NCBI GenBank assembly: GCA_963667875.2
Contig: CAXXGC010000001.1
Coordinates: forward strand, 372,001-436,000
Reading direction: 5' to 3'
Origin: JAEXOD01 sp963667875
GTDB lineage: Bacteria > Bacteroidota > Ignavibacteria > Ignavibacteriales > Melioribacteraceae
DNA: 64,000 nt
Position 1 is the first letter of the stretch. Each line of letters begins with the position of its first letter. The position numbers and the translations under genes are program-made. The notes beneath the pieces were generated by a model. That model ran no database searches. It was not told the origin of the DNA and worked only from the letters and a program-made list of their open reading frames with translations. Below, piece after piece: positions 62,732 to 64,000 of this stretch.

Positions 62732-63955
62732 TTATAACGTTAAATTGTTTCTATTATGTGTAACAAAATTAAATGCTTTAATATAACCGGTTAATACGGT
62801 TGTAATATTAACCTCATTTTTAATTATACTTAAAGAATTTTGTCCCATTTTAATTATATTTTCGTATGACACAAGTAAGGAGTCTATACTCTTAACTAGA
62901 TCATCAAGATTATCATTTTCAAAAAATCTACCATTATAATTATTACGAACTAATTTTTTTTCGGTACCATCACATATTGAACAAATAATCGGTTTCTCAA
63001 AAGCCATTGCTTCATTTATGGATAAACCACCCATTCCTGCAATAACATAAATAGTTGAATCTAATAAATATCTGCCAAGTATTACAGGATCATATATTGG
63101 CCCAATAAATTTAATACAATCGGTAACTTTTAATTGTTCGGCTAAACATTTTAAATTTTCCTCTTCGGGACCTGTTCCAATAACGATAAGTTCAATTTGA
63201 GCGTATTTTGATTTTAATTTTGAAATTGCATTAATCAATAAATCGACTTTTTTCCATTTTACAAGTCTTCCAACATGAATAAGTCGATATTTGGAAAAGG
63301 GAAGTAAAGGGTCTAATAACCCGGCTTTCCTTTTTGATTCGAATAAAACATCTGTATCCGGGGAATTATATGTTATAAATATATTGTCTTTATTAACTCC
63401 ATAAGTAGGTAAAATATCAAAAGCGTCTTCAACATAATTTACATGAGCATCAAAAAATTTGTAATAAATCCGACGCATAACTGTAAATCCCATAAAATAA
63501 ATTCTTTTAGAAAATGTAAGTTCAAATTTCTTTAAGTCTTCATCCAAGAGAGTAAAATTTTTACAAGTTAACCCATCACTAAATTTTGGAAGTAAAAATG
63601 GAATATCCTTATAAATAATTTTAATACCGTTAGATTTCAAATAAACAGTTATCCAAGGGAAAAACAATAGTGCTAAGTTGTAAGGCCAAACAAAAACAAT
63701 AATATCAGGTTTAAAGGATTTAATAAAAGTGATAAAATTTTTATAAAAAAACTTACCATAAAAAGTTTTATATTCGGGCAATCTAAAAACCGAAAAGTTA
63801 ATTCCTTCTTCGGATTGATAAACACCTTTGCCTATAGTATTAACACCAGATTCGGGGATTACAACACCAATATCCAAACCCTTTATGTTATTTAATCTGC
63901 TTAAAACTAAATTCGAATAATGAGGTAATCCGTTAAAAGTAAATAGAACTTTCAT
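62732..63955 (-). CDS. Family 4 glycosyltransferase
   Basis: The 407-residue GT-B protein starts MKVLFTFNGLPHYSN. The C-terminal GT4 domain has LIHVGRLVKWKKVDLLINAISKL, VIGTGPEEENLKCL and GMGGLSINEAMAFEKPIIC, where the usual first Glu of the E-x7-E motif is replaced by Gly-Leu-Ser before NEAM; the second Glu is kept. I place the start at the ATG at 63955, which has GGGGA seven bases upstream; the frame itself runs to a TTG at 63970. It precedes the other glycosyltransferase and probably belongs to a polysaccharide cluster that continues outside the window. Confidence 0.9.
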   Translation of the reverse strand: MKVLFTFNGLPHYSNLVLSRLNNIKGLDIGVVIPESGVNTIGKGVYQSEEGINFSVFRLPEYKTFYGKFFYKNFITFIKSFKPDIIVFVWPYNLALLFFPWITVYLKSNGIKIIYKDIPFLLPKFSDGLTCKNFTLLDEDLKKFELTFSKRIYFMGFTVMRRIYYKFFDAHVNYVEDAFDILPTYGVNKDNIFITYNSPDTDVLFESKRKAGLLDPLLPFSKYRLIHVGRLVKWKKVDLLINAISKLKSKYAQIELIVIGTGPEEENLKCLAEQLKVTDCIKFIGPIYDPVILGRYLLDSTIYVIAGMGGLSINEAMAFEKPIICSICDGTEKKLVRNNYNGRFFENDNLDDLVKSIDSLLVSYENIIKMGQNSLSIIKNEVNITTVLTGYIKAFNFVTHNRNNLTL

Positions 63956-64000
63956 CAAATCCCCAAACAATTCTTGGTTTTATAAAAAATAATTGTGCAG

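Overview
The window is an AT-rich chromosomal segment of a Gram-negative bacterium that is most likely a member of the Ignavibacteria or a close Bacteroidota/Chlorobiota relative. Two secreted proteins end in the 'QNYPNPFNP' type A sorting domain of the type IX secretion system. A TonB-dependent-receptor-like barrel and other outer-membrane barrels are present, and promoters of the TTG / TAnnTTT type can be read. The assignment is inference from these traits; there is no rRNA, tRNA or marker tree in the window.

Layout. 1-1.8 kb: start of a secreted protein (cut by the window edge), a compact sRNA-like transcription unit with its own promoter and terminator, and two tandem copies of a 417-bp repeat. 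1.8-20.8 kb: mostly single housekeeping and surface genes: M15 carboxypeptidase-like protein, GNAT acetyltransferase, exported MetX-like hydrolase, ammonium channel, TonB-receptor-like barrel, T9SS-exported GH13 amylase, M24 peptidase, pyrimidine-nucleoside phosphorylase, a multi-PAS histidine kinase, and an SppA protease with a barrel-like N-terminal extension. 20.9-26.4 kb: an IS1634-like element inserted in the 3' part of a T9SS-exported M14 carboxypeptidase gene. It is flanked by a 545-bp direct repeat, so the interrupted gene is still full length. 26.7-35.6 kb: a second multi-PAS kinase with a receiver domain, a small unknown gene, and the operon lon-msrC-dnaX. 35.7-41 kb: a zinc-ribbon DDE insertion sequence (8-bp target duplication), a group II intron with its maturase, and 2 kb of degenerate tandem repeats.

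41.1-51.2 kb is a defence-type island. It holds a tightly overlapping type I restriction-modification operon in the order hsdM, HEPN gene (HepT-like), a fusion of a minimal nucleotidyltransferase (MntA-like) to HsdS, an Abi_C-like gene, hsdR. A Phd/RelE toxin-antitoxin pair with a readable promoter and operator follows, then an AAA ATPase with a C-terminal PD-(D/E)XK nuclease-like domain. The HEPN/nucleotidyltransferase pair whose antitoxin half is fused to the DNA-specificity subunit is the most unusual system in the window.

51.4-57.4 kb: methylmalonyl-CoA mutase operon (mutA, mutB, meaB) and a frameshifted AlbA_2-type gene remnant containing an 11-bp tandem repeat. 57.5-64 kb: an outer-membrane barrel protein, a small ribbon-helix-helix gene paired with an SPFH/band-7 protein, a second nearly identical copy of the zinc-ribbon IS, and two family 4 glycosyltransferases that probably belong to a surface polysaccharide locus continuing beyond the window.

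Interspersed repeats at 0.8-1.8, 39.0-41.0 and 48.3-48.5 kb belong to one family, with the left block inverted relative to the others. They carry short hairpins whose stems differ by compensatory changes between copies.
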